A stretch of 64,000 bases of DNA, from contig JAOTOM010004669.1 of assembly GCA_034440615.1 (NCBI GenBank), positions 1 through 64,000 of the forward strand. The letters are read 5' to 3'. The notes under the pieces were generated by a model that saw only the letters and a program-made list of their open reading frames with translations, was not told the origin of the DNA and made no database searches. This document shows, piece by piece, positions 1-10,795 of this stretch (position 1 is its first letter; every line of letters begins with the position of its first letter). The translations under genes were made by a program, and so were the position numbers. This stretch comes from Ashinkailepas kermadecensis (lineage: Eukaryota; Arthropoda; Thecostraca; Neolepadidae).

Positions 1-85
1 AATCACCTCGATATAAACTGAAGGTTTTTCTCGTTTCTTCCAAGCCGTCACAATACAGTCCAAGGTCAAAAGTTGAACCGCCACA
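1..85 (+). repeat. 3' portion of left LTR
   Basis: This segment matches 2598-2682 base for base over most of its length: both start AATCACCTC, share the GTCACAAT.CAGTCCAAG block and end in ACCGCCACA. Equal length and same orientation on both sides of the BEL/Pao body identify them as LTR ends. The rest of this LTR lies upstream of position 1. Confidence 0.6.
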
Positions 86-312
86 TAGTCCTCCTGGCCG
101 GATTCTTTGAAAATCAAGAGATTGGATATTATTTCCCATTTGTACTGTGAAGCTGCGTTCCTTTGTTTGGTGAACTGGATGATCGTTGTAATGCATACTT
201 ACTTATGTAGAGCTGCAAATCAGCATTGTGAAAGAAGAGGGCAGAGAACAATTGAAGAGAAATATATTGCCAGAGGCAAGGCCACTAAGTTGCCAAACGA
301 GCTGTATGCATT

Positions 313-1319
313 TTGGTTATCGGAGAGCAATCTGGTGAGGATAATTTAGCACTGAAGATCCATCAAGTGGAATACCATGCAATTATTCTGGGTAAGCTTC
401 AAGATCAGCGTAATCTGTGTAAGACATATGATGACAGCAACCATGCTCAAGATTTAGTTGAGGGACCATTTAAAACTAAGCGGCTGTTAACTCGTCTAGA
501 GAGCATGTCTGTAGCAGCTATTCAAGGGGTGGGTCAAGCCAAGTTTGCTATAGACTTCAAAATGCAAAAGTTCAATGGAGACATGATGGACTGGTCTGAA
601 TTTTGGGAGTTATTTGATGTAGTCATCCACTGCAACAGTTGCTATGCTCCAGTTAAAAAATATGTTTATTTGAAGTACCATTTGGAAGGTACCGCCTAGC
701 TGGCAATCGAGGTCTGTCAGTAACCTCAGCTGGCTACATTGAGGCTGTGCAAATCCTAACTGAAAGGTATGGAAATGGTTATTGGTTTTTCAACACATCG
801 ACCATTGAGTCATGTAGCGTCGCCAATATCTCACGCCGATTGGCCGCGGATGAAAAGTAGCGACAGGTGAGACTCGAACCCACAATCTTTCGATTGTGAG
901 ACGGGCAACTTACCCCTAGACTACTCGTCCCCAAGGTATGGAAATGATGAGGTGCGAAGGGAGGTTTTGATGAAACGACTACTTGACAACCCTATCTGTG
1001 CAGATGAGCAAAACTTGTCTGCTCTGCGGAACATGATTGATAAACTGGCTGCTAATTTGAGGTCCCTGGAAGCAATGAATGTCACATTTGAAACATTTTC
1101 ACTGTTGTTGAAGCCCATTCTCAAAGAAAAGATCCCAGAAAGTTGGAGACTGGAAGGGTCTCGTGCGAGAAAATCTGTCAGAGTGCCAGAGGATGATTTT
1201 CAAAGTTGCCTAAAGTTTCTTCAGGAGGGGATGGCGATGGGGGAGGAGACTGCAAAGGTCACCAGCATGGTTGGGCGAGGGAAGTCCACCCACACCTCAC
1301 CTGGAACAGGATTCCAGTG
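313..1319 (+). pseudogene. BEL/Pao gag-like (DUF1759-type) fragment, split by a SINE
   Basis: Around 540-700 the frame reads KMQKFNGDMMDWSEFWELFD followed by a conserved CNS and KYVYLKYHLEG. This matches the BEL/Pao gag pattern of a short P/K-F-G-D phrase, then W-x-x-FW-x-x-F, then KF-x-YL-x-x-x-L-G. Translation stops at 699, just before a SINE at 778-932. The homologous reading resumes beyond it with RYGN, DEQNLSALRNMIDKLAANLR and a SLLLKPIL segment near 1095-1125, as in the downstream part of the same domain. In intact elements the protein would form the retrotransposon particle. The exact start is not determinable and no complete product can be made. Confidence 0.72.
778..932 (-). mobile_element. 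tRNA-derived SINE, family A, copy 1 (in BEL/Pao gag)
   Basis: The 155-bp insert is flanked by perfect 14-bp direct repeats AAGGTATGGAAATG at 764-777 and 933-946, a target-site duplication. Read on the minus strand it has a tRNA-like head with a pol III box A (TAGTCTAGGGG, complement of 913-923) and box B (GTTCGAGTC, complement of 871-879) 33 bases apart. A body of about 80 bp follows and the 3' end is CCAATAAC. A hairpin-like domain lies at 791-822, with its stem decayed by CpG transitions. A second copy is at 28419-28579. The head resembles a valine-type tRNA around CTCACAA, but the stems are too eroded to assign an isotype. Confidence 0.85.
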
Positions 1320-1332
1320 AGTAGTACGCAGT

Positions 1333-2590
1333 TTGGAGCTTACCAAACATCCAACACTTAGGCTGAAGACTGACTTACTACTCGCCCCAAAAGAGAAGAA
1401 TCAGACGCTTCTGCACTCTGTACGGGAAGCTCAGCACCGAGTGTATCCAGAGGAGATCAAAGCTCTTCAAGAGGGTAAGCTAACGTCAGATGGATCTTCA
1501 TTTACCAAACTCAATCCACAGCTTGGTGAGGATGGTACTCGGGTTGCAGTACCACATACAAACGAGCGTCCTCTGCCTATGTTACTTGACTTGGTAAACA
1601 TCACGACGTTGATCGTCAGTGAGGACCATCAGCGGTGCTTCCACCAAAACACGCGTGTTACGCTGGCATTGCTGTCTGCAAAATACCTTGTGCGACGCAA
1701 AACTGTCCACCGTCTGATAGCCAGCTGCTACAGGTGTCGCCACTACAAGGGGCTGTCTTATCGTTCTCCCGAAAGAGTTTGAGTAAACTTCAAACGCCCA
1801 ATTTCAGACCATTCACCAATTTTATAATGTCGGCATCGGTTACTTTGGTCCCATGTTTGTCGATAACGGATTGATCAAAGTGTGGGCTCTTCTGGTCACC
1901 TCTCGCTACCTCTCGTGCCGTTCATCTGGAGTTGGTGAAGTAGCAAAGTACAGCTGACCTGACACGGGCCCTTGGGCGCTTCTTCGCTCTGCGTGGTACC
2001 CCGTCGCTGATCGTCAGCGACAATGCCAAGACTTTCCGCGCACTTCTGAACCAGGTACCGCGATCGGTATCATGGGGGGGAGTGAGTGAATTTTGCCAGC
2101 CTGCCACCGTGACGATACATTCAAGAGGCCGTCCTGTGGTGGGACGGGTATTGGGAACGCCTGGTGGGCGTCACCAAGAAGGCGCTGAAAATAACCCTCC
2201 ACCAGTGCCACGTATCATATGATGAATTTCCCACCACCCTATACGAGCCAGCCGTATACCTAAACTTGCGTCTCCTTACAGTTGGCGACAGCGAGAACCT
2301 TCTCACCCCAGCACATTTCTTATTCGGCGTCACCTTCATACATGGCGTGATATCTCTTGTACTCAGTCAGGCGAGTGCCCTGAATCAAGCATGGCGGCGC
2401 CAGCAGCGAGTCAGCAACTACCTCATCAGCCGCTGGATGATCGAGTGCATCCAGTCACTCCGTAGCTGGAGCATCTCTCATCCAGGTCGACTCAACCGAC
2501 TGCCCAGCGTAAGACGACGTCATCGGGATTGTTTACGTTGGGACTGGGGTGTGGCTTTTGGCAAACACATCGTAGTTGTGGATGGCGAAC
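1333..2590 (+). pseudogene. BEL/Pao integrase fragment (zinc-binding, core and C-terminal parts)
   Basis: The first part carries the BEL linker hallmark EEIKALQEGK then SFTKLNPQLGEDG, followed by an HxxH-region remnant and the C-x-x-C pair CYRCRHYKG (1720-1755). The catalytic core follows in shifting frames: VGIGYFGPMF near 1835, where the usual first Asp is Gly; a SDNAKTF second-Asp motif near 2012-2032; and WWDGYWERLVGVTKKALK near 2130-2185 with the third acidic residue. LLTPAHFLFG near 2300-2330 and a C-terminal RW/W-rich stretch to about 2560 complete the order typical of BEL/Pao integrase. The frame changes and the lost first Asp mean no active integrase. Confidence 0.8.
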
Positions 2591-2597
2591 CACCGGT

Positions 2598-2682
2598 AAT
2601 CACCTCAATATAGGCTGAGGATAATTATCTTTTCTTACAAGCAGTCACAATGCAGTCCAAGCTCAAGAGCTTAACCGCCACA
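2598..2682 (+). repeat. 3' portion of right LTR
   Basis: This is the direct repeat of 1-85, with both copies 85 bp. A plausible LTR start is the TGTGG at 2576, giving an LTR of about 107 bp, but the left LTR start lies outside the window, so this cannot be confirmed. Confidence 0.6.
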
Positions 2683-2689
2683 CAATGTC

Positions 2690-3051
2690 ACAAGTGTACG
2701 CTTGTTGGCTGTAGCGGGGGCGTCGTAGATGAAACAGGCGTAGTCACGTTTTGAACGTGCCAGAGAACTGTGCAGTTGCATAAGCTTTTCCAGATCTGCC
2801 CGATCGGTAGCAAGAGCTTCAATATGCTCAGTGTGCTAAAACATTGGCTCCGCAACGTTTTCAGATGGCGCTTGTGTATCATACGTCGAACACGTTTTAC
2901 TCTCCGAAATTGCACCACGGGTTGAACCGGTACTATCCATGAAGTCTAATTTCCATATCGTAACGAGATCACGGACGACACAAATGGAGGGCGACAGTCT
3001 GCGTTGCTGGGAACGAAGATGAAAGGCGATTTACCCACTTTCCAGGCACGC
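2690..3051. other. Anonymous sequence
   Basis: I see no recognisable gene, RNA or repeat between the BEL/Pao relic and the mini-retroposon target site. Confidence 0.5.
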
Positions 3052-3064
3052 GACAGCCAATTGT

Positions 3065-3123
3065 TGGTTGGTTGGTTATTTGGGCTTAGGGGCGCATCGA
3101 CTGCGATGGTCATTCAGCGCCCA
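3065..3123 (-). mobile_element. Mini-retroposon A (59 bp)
   Basis: The insert is flanked by 13-bp direct repeats GACAGCCAATTGT at 3052-3064 and 3124-3136. On the minus strand it starts with GGGCGCTGAATGACC and ends in a CCAA simple-repeat tail, so it looks like a retroposed 3' end. GGGCGC (3090-3095) can pair with GCGCCC (3117-3122) across a 21-nt loop. Two relatives lie at 10503-10551 and 27761-27830. Confidence 0.75.
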
Positions 3124-3136
3124 GACAGCCAATTGT

Positions 3137-3325
3137 AAATATCTTTACAATGGTGGCGTTCGTGAGGCGCAGGACCAAATAGCAAAATCATCCATAAACA
3201 GCGAATGTCCCATGTTCCGCCGAATACACTCGCCAATCTTGCCAATCATGGCGCCGGATAGAGGTAAACTGAGGACGCTCTTCTGCGAAACGCTGTTCTC
3301 CGGAACAGACCATTGGGAGAGGTGG
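3137..3325. other. Anonymous sequence
   Basis: There is no convincing coding or repeat signal here. The sequence runs directly into the LINE fragment that follows. Confidence 0.4.
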
Positions 3326-3727
3326 TTACCCATGCAGAAGCGAAATCTTTATTTTGACAAAAAATGTAGCTAGAATATGCCCATATGACCACGCATTAAT
3401 TTCGTTAAGCCTCAGAATAAGTTCCTGACGCCCGGTCATGCCATGCGCCTTCTCAATATTTAAGACAACGGCACCTAGATGACGCCTTCTCCGGAAAGTC
3501 ACCCATACTTCTGTGTCTAGGATCACGATATGGTCCATAGTGCTTCGGTTTCTACGAAAACCGTATTGATAACTTGCAAGATCATGCTGGTCCAGGAACC
3601 ACGAAAGACGAACATGATCTCCAATAACCTGCAAATAACTTGCATAGGGCAGACAAAGAAATCTTGCGATAGTCCAAAGGGTCAGTATCACTTTTCCCAG
3701 GCTTAAGTAGCGTGACAACCGTAACAT
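3326..3727 (-). pseudogene. Non-LTR (Jockey/I-like) reverse transcriptase fragment
   Basis: The minus-strand frame contains LDQHDLASYQYGFRRNRSTM and further on VVLNIEKAH followed by LILRLNEINAWSYGHI. This matches RT domains 3-5 of Jockey-type LINEs (QYGFRxGRSTxD, then FFDLEKAYD, then a LRLNELG-like helix). The catalytic Asp expected in FFDLEKAYD is Asn here (LNIEKAH), and no YADD motif follows. It is a 5'- and 3'-truncated dead fragment covering roughly the first half of the RT palm. The element type rests on pattern memory only. Confidence 0.7.
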
Positions 3728-3813
3728 CCTTCACGATACAAGAAATATCCCGGCTGACATAAATAACTAAACGGACGTTAAAAATTCGTGGGCGCCCACG
3801 GCGGCAGATGTCT

Positions 3814-3900
3814 CGGATAAATCATTGTGTACCCATCCGGTTTATCATCCGGTTTATCATCCGGATATCCGGATGATGATTTATCCGGATAAATCATTGT
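3814..3900. repeat. 72-bp direct duplication with perfect 22-bp palindrome
   Basis: CGGATAAATCATTGT occurs at 3814-3828 and again at 3886-3900. Between them, TTTATCATCCGG is repeated, and 3856-3877 is a perfect palindrome (ATCATCCGGAT and its complement). It is too short for a transposon call. Confidence 0.65.
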
Positions 3901-4604
3901 ATCCTGTCTCACAAAGTAAAAATGAACCAGACTGCTCGCAGCTTAATGACGTAGTATAGTGGAAGGGGACACACTTCAAACTGCACGCATCAGCGTACTG
4001 ACTTGTTAACAGTAAGGTTTGCCAGGACGGTACATTGACAAAACACCTGGTGTTTTCGCTTCCAAACGATGCGACAGTCTGGATTATATATCTACTACGC
4101 ATTTTCGTGTTCCGATTTCATTAAATAAGCATTAAGTAAAGGAACTCCTCGAGTGGATAGGAACTCTCACCATCACTGGGGGTATTTGCATTCAGTACGA
4201 GGTTCTAATTAATATAACTGGTGGCCTAACTGGGCTCACCAATGCCATTTGAGCTGCGGGGTGGCCCTGGATCCACTACAGTGACAGGCTCTGCCTTGCT
4301 GCGGTTGGGTCTGGGATTTACATCTCGGTTCCTTCTCGTGCTGTGCTTTGACCCATGATTTTTGTGTGTTCGTCCCAAATTTGATTTGTATTTCAAGCGT
4401 TTAACTGCATTGCATTCCACTCCATTGGGCAACAGGGGAATTTCTGGACGGGTTTGCCTGACGGACGCCCGACTCCTCGACTTGGAGCAGTTCTTGCGCA
4501 TGGGGGTGCTTGGCGACCGTCCAACTGTTCCGGGTGACTGCGACTGGTGCGACATTCGGCGGCTCGACGCCGGCGCGGGTGGGTACGCGGCTCGTGGCGG
4601 AGAG
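3901..4604. other. Anonymous sequence
   Basis: Base composition shifts from AT-rich to GC-rich after about 4430. Open frames on both strands at 4226-4800 overlap one another and lack family resemblance, so I do not call a gene. Confidence 0.4.
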
Positions 4605-4690
4605 GGTGGCGGTGGCCGGCGGGCAGACGATGGGCCACCATGGATGAGGGTGGCGGTGGCCGGCGGGCAGACGATGGGCCACCATGGATC
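4605..4690. repeat. Two tandem copies of a ~45-bp GC-rich unit
   Basis: GGTGGCGGTGGCCGGCGGGC followed by AGACGATGGGCCACCATGGAT occurs twice in direct succession. Confidence 0.8.
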
Positions 4691-4787
4691 AGAGGCAGCA
4701 GACGCCAACCTGTGTTGCCGATTACATCTGCGGCGACTGCAGATGAAGAGAATGACATGGGCGCTTGTGATCCGCTCCGGTGTCCGT

Positions 4788-5970
4788 AATGCGGCCACCG
4801 TATCCTGTATGGGAGGTGTGCGGCTACCGTATCCTGTATGGGAGGTGTGCGGCTACCGTATCCTGTATGGGAGGTGTGTGGCTACCGTATCCTGTATGGG
4901 AGGTGTGCGGCTAACGTATCCTGTATGAGAGGTGTGCGGCTACCGTATCCTGTGTGGGAGGTGTGTGGCTACCGTATCCTGTATGGGAGGTGTGCGGCTA
5001 ACGTAACCTGTATGAGAGGTGTGCGGCTACCGTACCCTGTATGGGAGGTGTGCGGCTACCGTATCCTGTATGGGAGATGTGTGGCTGCCGTATCCTGCAT
5101 GAGAGGTGTGCGGCTACCGTATCCTGCATGGGAGGTGTGTGGCTACAGTATCCTGTATGGGAGGTGTGCGGCTAACGTATCCTGTATGAGAGGTGTGCGG
5201 CTACCGTACCCTGTATGGGAAGTGCGCGGCTACCATATCCTGTATGGGAGGTGTGCGGCTACCGTATTCTGTATGGGAGGCGTGCGGCTACCGTATCCTG
5301 TATGGGAGGTGTGCGGCTACCGCATCCTGTATGGGAGGTGTGCGGCTGCAGTATCCTGTATGGGAGAGGTACGGCTACCGTATCCTTCATGGGAGGTGTG
5401 TGGCTACCGTATCCTGCACAGGTGTATGGTGTATGGGAGGTGTGCGGCTACCGTATCCTGTATAGGTATGTGAGGTGTATGGGAGGTGTGCGGGTACCAT
5501 ATCCTGTATAGGTGTCTGGTGTATGGAAGGTGTGCGGCTACCGTATCCTGTATAGGTGTATGGTGTATGGGAGGTGTGCGGCTACCATATCCTGTATAGG
5601 TGTATGGTGTATGTGAGGTGTGCGGCTACCATATCCTGTATAGGTGTATGGTGTATGGGAGGTGTGCGGCTACTATACCCTGTATAGGTGTATGGTGTAT
5701 GGGAGGTGTGCGGCTACCGTATCCTGTATAGGTATATGGTGTATGTGAGGTGTGCGGCTACCATATCCTGTATAGGTGTATGGTGTATGAGAGGTGTGCG
5801 GCTACCGTATCCCGTATAGGTGTATGGTGTATGTGAGGTGTGCGGCTATCGTATCCTGTATAGGTGTATGGTGCATGGGAGGTGTGCGGCTACCATACCC
5901 TGTATAGGTGTATGGTGTATGGGAGGTGTGCGGCTACCGTATCTTGTATAGGCGTATGGTGTATGGGAAG
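4788..5970. repeat. Minisatellite, 29-bp unit changing to 44-bp unit
   Basis: From 4788 to about 5415 the period is 29 bp (core GGGAGGTGTGCGGCTACCGT, about 21 copies). From about 5415 to 5970 the period is 44 bp (about 12 copies), the same unit plus a 15-bp insert AGGTGTATGGTGTAT. Because 29 is not a multiple of 3, all three frames share one peptide repeat; the long open frames here are repeat artefacts. Confidence 0.95.
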
Positions 5971-6239
5971 TACACCAGCCGACTGGTGGTGCCTGATACC
6001 CGTCCAGTGGTAGTGGTCATACGACGGTAGCGTCATCCAGAGGGCTTAACAGCAAGCATGCGAGCGCGGAGGCGCCTTCAGTTACGGTGGCAACGAAGAC
6101 GCAATTAGCTTCCTTCTCATGATCAGTATCGTGTCTAAATGCATCGAGCGTCATCCAATACCTCTCCCGCTCATTTATGCTATCTAATGTTTCGTCCTCA
6201 GCTAAGGCCTCGCGCATGTCCTCAACAAACCCCATGCCC

Positions 6240-6705
6240 ACCCATGCACACAAGCATACACACACAAGCGTACACTCACAAGCATACACACAAATACACA
6301 CACCCACACTCACACTCACACTCACACTCACACTCACACTCACACCCACACCCACACCCACACCCACACCCACACCCACACCCACACCCACACCCACACC
6401 CACACCCACACCCACACCCCACCCACACCCACCCCCACCCACACCACCCCCCCCCCCCCCCACACACACCCACACTCACACTCACACTCACACTCACACT
6501 CACACTCACACCCACACCCACACCCACACCCACACCCACACCCACACCCACACCCACACCCACACCCACACCCACACCCACACCCACACCCACACCCACA
6601 CCCACACCCACACCCACACCCACACATACACACACATACACACACACACACACTTACATACACACACACATACACACACACAGACACACACACACACACA
6701 GTGAC
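6240..6705. repeat. CA-rich compound microsatellite
   Basis: The block is built of CACACT and CACACC hexamers in alternating homogeneous blocks, interrupted by a C-run near 6447-6460 and ending in plain CA/TACA repeats. The long His/Thr/Pro-rich frames on both strands come from this. Confidence 0.97.
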
Positions 6706-7001
6706 ACACACAATCATTGCACTCTTCACAAGACAAACTACGCACCCCAAACAGCCCACCAAGCACCAGCCGACATCACCACACAGGCCATAGGCTGGAC
6801 AATACCAACTAACAACTGTTGTAGATTGAACTGCTCTCGATACCCGGCTAAGATTGCATAGTTGTGTATCGCTGATTGCAATGCAATGTTTAGTCGAGAG
6901 TGGTTGAGCAATACTGCGGGTTTATAGCAGGTCGGACAGCTCACTCCAACTCACAAGGGACGAGCCGCTCGAACATAGGGACAGATAGGATAATTGAGGT
7001 A
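6706..7001. other. Anonymous sequence
   Basis: I see no recognisable feature. Confidence 0.4.
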
Positions 7002-7135
7002 GATGACAGGCAGCCAGGCGGTGGCCACTTCGTACTATATGTGGGATGGCAGACAGACAGGCAGTGGCCGCATCGAACTCTATGTTGGATGACAGGCAGC
7101 CAGGCAGAAGCCGCATTGTACTCTATGTTGGAAGG
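7002..7135. repeat. Three tandem copies of a 43-bp unit
   Basis: Units starting GATGACAGGCAGCCAGGC recur at about 7002, 7045 and 7088, each ending in a CTCTATGTTG-like phrase. Confidence 0.8.
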
Positions 7136-7139
7136 CGTC

Positions 7140-10100
7140 GTAGCCGTGCACTGTATTTCTCTTCCATATTTAGTAATCGTAATTTAATCCTAGGAGTCCA
7201 TAATAGGCTTATTTTTCAACCGAGCTCGTGATTAATTCCATCAGCCAACATCTGGAAATCCACTTCTCAATCGTTAAAAAATATTATATCTAGTCCGCAA
7301 CCCCTAAAGATGACTTCAGTGAGCATATTTATTTAAATCAATTTTCAGGGTAATTACGTATATTGCGTTCATAACACTAGACACGCTTCTGCTTTCAGCC
7401 ACTTCAGCCCGGCGTAAGTAGCTCATTGGCTGCTTTAGATCTTCGTGCTGATGAGGTTAAACTGTTGCCGAAAGTATGCATGCGCACACAATGGATCATG
7501 TCATCAAATCCGAAGGATTCTGGTGCTTGCCGAATGTACATGTTGGAACCGCCAAGACACGAATACGTATTACGAGGAATGCTGCAGATCCAGACGAGCG
7601 GTTTCAGCCCATTTCCAAGAGGAAGGGGAGGGTGGGCTAAGTAGCCACATGGTAATAAAAGTGTGGTAACTGTTCTCAGCTTCGGAAAGATTCATGGCAT
7701 TTTGTGTACTTTAGGCCGAATAGGAGCACGCCAATTAATCAAATGATCAACAAAACGAACTCAGTTTTCGAGAGAAAAAAACGTCGTTAATCTTAGTCAA
7801 TCTGGCGGAGCAGTAGTATCAATGCCCCCCACCCTTGTTCTCCCACTGGTATCAGTCTCACTTAGTCCGGAAATTGAATACGTATAAGTAGGCAGACGCC
7901 TGGCGACAGTCTATCGTCTCACCAGTACGCTCAGTTTGAAGTAAGCATCTTCGGCCAGGTTTGGCCATTTCGAGACTGCACGCCAAATTCCGCCCGAGTC
8001 GAAACCTGTTTGCCCTCAATTATTTGCAAACTGCACCTCTGTGTTTTCACAGCAGCATCATTGCGGATATTATCATGGGCTTACGAGGAAAATAACTTAA
8101 ATTCGGTCTGTACATAATGAAATATTGTGTTGAGCCAAAGAAATAGAGGGGCGTGGGTCGTTCGCTCCGTGTATGTCTCGACTCAATTAGGTGCACATAA
8201 TGGCTTGGTGGGTGCACGCGAACCCGTAAGCTGATGCAGCACTGATACACCTGCGGTATTTCCTTTTGGTCGCATTTTGTTTTGGATTGTGCTATTCAAA
8301 TATAATGATATTCAACGACATGATTATATAATCAAATGTATATAATATGTTTGACTCAAAACGGACACTTCTGATATCTTGGGCAGTAGTTCAGTCACTT
8401 TCAGCATATTATTGACTATTAGGTCGCTGTAATATAGCTTTGCCATCAGCTATGGATATTGCAACTGTTAGGGTATCTTGTGTTTTAAAGTGAATTGTAT
8501 TTCTTTTTTCCCATCAATTTTGCATGCAACCCTTAGCTATTGAACCCTTAACGCTTTACCCTAACATGTAAGGGAGAGTCTGAAATATGCCCCCATCCAC
8601 TTCAGATTGTTTGTTAGTCGCTTCTCATCGCGTTTATGTTAGAGCTATGGAACTTCTTAACTTTTCATGAGGTTATTTTGGACGCATCATATCAAAAACT
8701 TTTGTTTCGTTCATCAGAGGAAATTCCAGGCAGAGATTCAGGACCGCATGTCACACCAATTTTTGCAGTCCGATGAGCTTTCATATTCAGACAGATATGT
8801 ACACGTTCTGTTCATAAAGATTAGCTTCTGGTAATCACCATTGATGCAGACCACATATATGCTGCACATTATGTGTTACTAAATATGCGCGCAACGTGCA
8901 GAGGTGGTTCCAGAATAAGGAATTATGTTGTGTGGAAGGGAGTTTGTGGTAGCTTGTGGCCAGTGACAGCAGGGACAGGCCCGGCGGACCCCATCCCATG
9001 AGCGGCGGTGGTACCCTCTCGCACGCGCGGCTCGTCCTGAGGGGACTGAGCGGCGACGCTGGTCAGAGGCGGCTGAGCAGCAGAGGTGAGCGGACCGCCA
9101 GATTGGACGGTGGACGGTCCAAGTGCCGAGAGGACACTTGAGTCGTGTGACGTTAACGGAACTGTCAGGGCACGAACTGTTTAAAGACACGTGTCGGTGT
9201 CTGTCCGCTGTTCTCTGTTGCACGTGTTGCACCTGTTGCACGCCACGCTGCTGCCGTTTTCCTAATCGTCCGCCATGTCAATACAGGGGCAAGTAACGGC
9301 TGTTGGGTTTGTGAGCCAGTTGTCGCGGAGCGAACTAAACCCTGAATTATCACTGCCAGGCAAACCGAACTGGCCTACAAGCTTTCGACCGATGGTTTTC
9401 GCTTAATCGGTCCAATGGTAATCGAGATATCAAGAGGGCCGAATGATCCCCCCTCCCATATTAACCGTGGCATGGTGTTTCATGCCTTACACAAAAGGGG
9501 CTAAAGGACCAGTAGACATGCAAAGCCTGGTCTGCAAAACATGGAACAAGCATCAATGAGATGGCCGGCTTAGCTAAAATCCCACTCCAAATAAATGGGG
9601 CTCTTAGCTTTCCCATTGTGAACAGCCGTGCGAGAATGTTCTTTATGTTGCATATTTGAAGTTTGATGTGCTGACTCGGTATCACTAAGTAGTCCCTTCA
9701 ACTCAAGCTGATGAAAACTTCTCAAATGCTGGTATTGCATCAGCACTGACACAACAGGCTCCTATCAAGGACGTCCATATTTTGTGGTCTGGTTACCTCC
9801 AAGAGGAAATTGTCTCCTATGCTCCAATATCAAATTTGTTGACCGCTACATATAAATATGATATTTCTTCATAGGCCAGAACACAATGGAACTGCAAATT
9901 AATTTGAAGATCTTGCTCACATTTAGAAGTTATTGCATGAATTGTTGGGTTTTATTTCTGAAGTATGCCTACTAACGCTACCAGGATTACAAACTAAGGT
10001 ATATTTGAATATCTACTTTTCGTTTTCTACATGCGTGCAAAATAAGTGAGCTTCACATTATATTTCAGGTATCGTATGTATTGGTTTAAATTAGCATTAT

Positions 10101-10487
10101 CAAATCACATTGTAACGTTTTGGGGAAAGATCGGTCTGCATGTAGACTCAACTTTTCTATTTTGGTTCAAAATGATGACATACTTTGGTCATAGGAATCA
10201 ACGCATGTGACTATGATGACATTCATCCAGCTGCAGTCCTTTAAAAAAATACCTGGCTCACGAAATCAGGCCGGAACCCACAAAGGGCAAGCATTTATAC
10301 CTGCTTGTTGTGGCCTGACCTCTTGCCGTCGCATGTCGTGTGCATAAATACAATCACGGTACCTCTGTTATCGAATGATCATTGTGATTTTCTGGCCAAT
10401 TGATATTTAAGCCCCCATATATTTTCACCGAAAAAATAAACTATGATGATTTGCTATGTGCGAATGTGTTGTGTGGTGCGCCTTAGG
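7140..10487. other. Anonymous, mostly AT-rich sequence
   Basis: I find no gene, RNA or clear repeat in this stretch. A GC-richer patch at about 8950-9170 has only short overlapping frames. The rest has frequent stops in all frames and no splice-bounded coding pattern that I can support. Confidence 0.45.
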
Positions 10488-10502
10488 CCTAATTTCTTTT
10501 TG

Positions 10503-10551
10503 TTGTTATTGGGGTTTAGGGGCGCATAAACTGCCTAGGTTATACAGCGCC
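10503..10551 (-). mobile_element. Mini-retroposon B (49 bp)
   Basis: The insert is flanked by perfect 15-bp direct repeats CCTAATTTCTTTTTG at 10488-10502 and 10552-10566. It holds TTAGGGGCGC (10516-10525), which pairs perfectly over 10 bp with GCGCCCCTAA (10547-10556), the last bases lying in the duplicated target. The minus-strand 3' end is CCAATAACAA, matching the ends of the window's SINE family A. At 49 bp it is the shortest of the three relatives. Confidence 0.78.
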
Positions 10552-10627
10552 CCTAATTTCTTTTTGATCGTAAAATAAATCGTAGCACACCACTATCACA
10601 TTTTCACATTCAACCATCATTATGGTA

Positions 10628-10795
10628 TATCTTAAAATGACAAACTATGAAATGGAAAACTGTGAAATAGCAAACTTTATGAAATTGTCAACTCTATGAA
10701 ATAGCAAACTCTGTGCAATAGTAAGCTCCATTAAATAGCAGATTATATGCAATAGCAAGCTCTATAAAACATCGAACTCTATTCAATAGTGACTA
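10628..10795. repeat. Degenerate ~25-bp tandem repeat
   Basis: Phrases of the form AACTCTATGAAATAGCA recur seven or so times with many substitutions. Confidence 0.7.

Larger units (their letters stand above)
1..2682 (+). mobile_element. BEL/Pao LTR retrotransposon, internally deleted relic
   Basis: The segment is bracketed by two direct copies of an 85-bp sequence (1-85 and 2598-2682), both ending in ACCGCCACA, as expected for the 3' parts of two LTRs. Between them lie gag-like sequence and then a BEL/Pao-type integrase. Protease, reverse transcriptase and RNase H are absent: gag-like coding stops near 1319 and integrase-linker sequence starts near 1333. The element is about 2.7 kb, roughly half the length of an intact member. 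The left LTR begins outside the window. Frameshifts, stops and a SINE insertion show that it is dead. Confidence 0.75.

Noticed and set aside
860..932. Functional tRNA gene on the minus strand
   Set aside because: The anticodon arm does not pair, and the copy is bounded by a SINE target-site duplication.
6017..6861. His/Thr/Pro and Cys/Val/Gly-rich frames up to 240 codons
   Set aside because: Translations of CA-type microsatellite on both strands.
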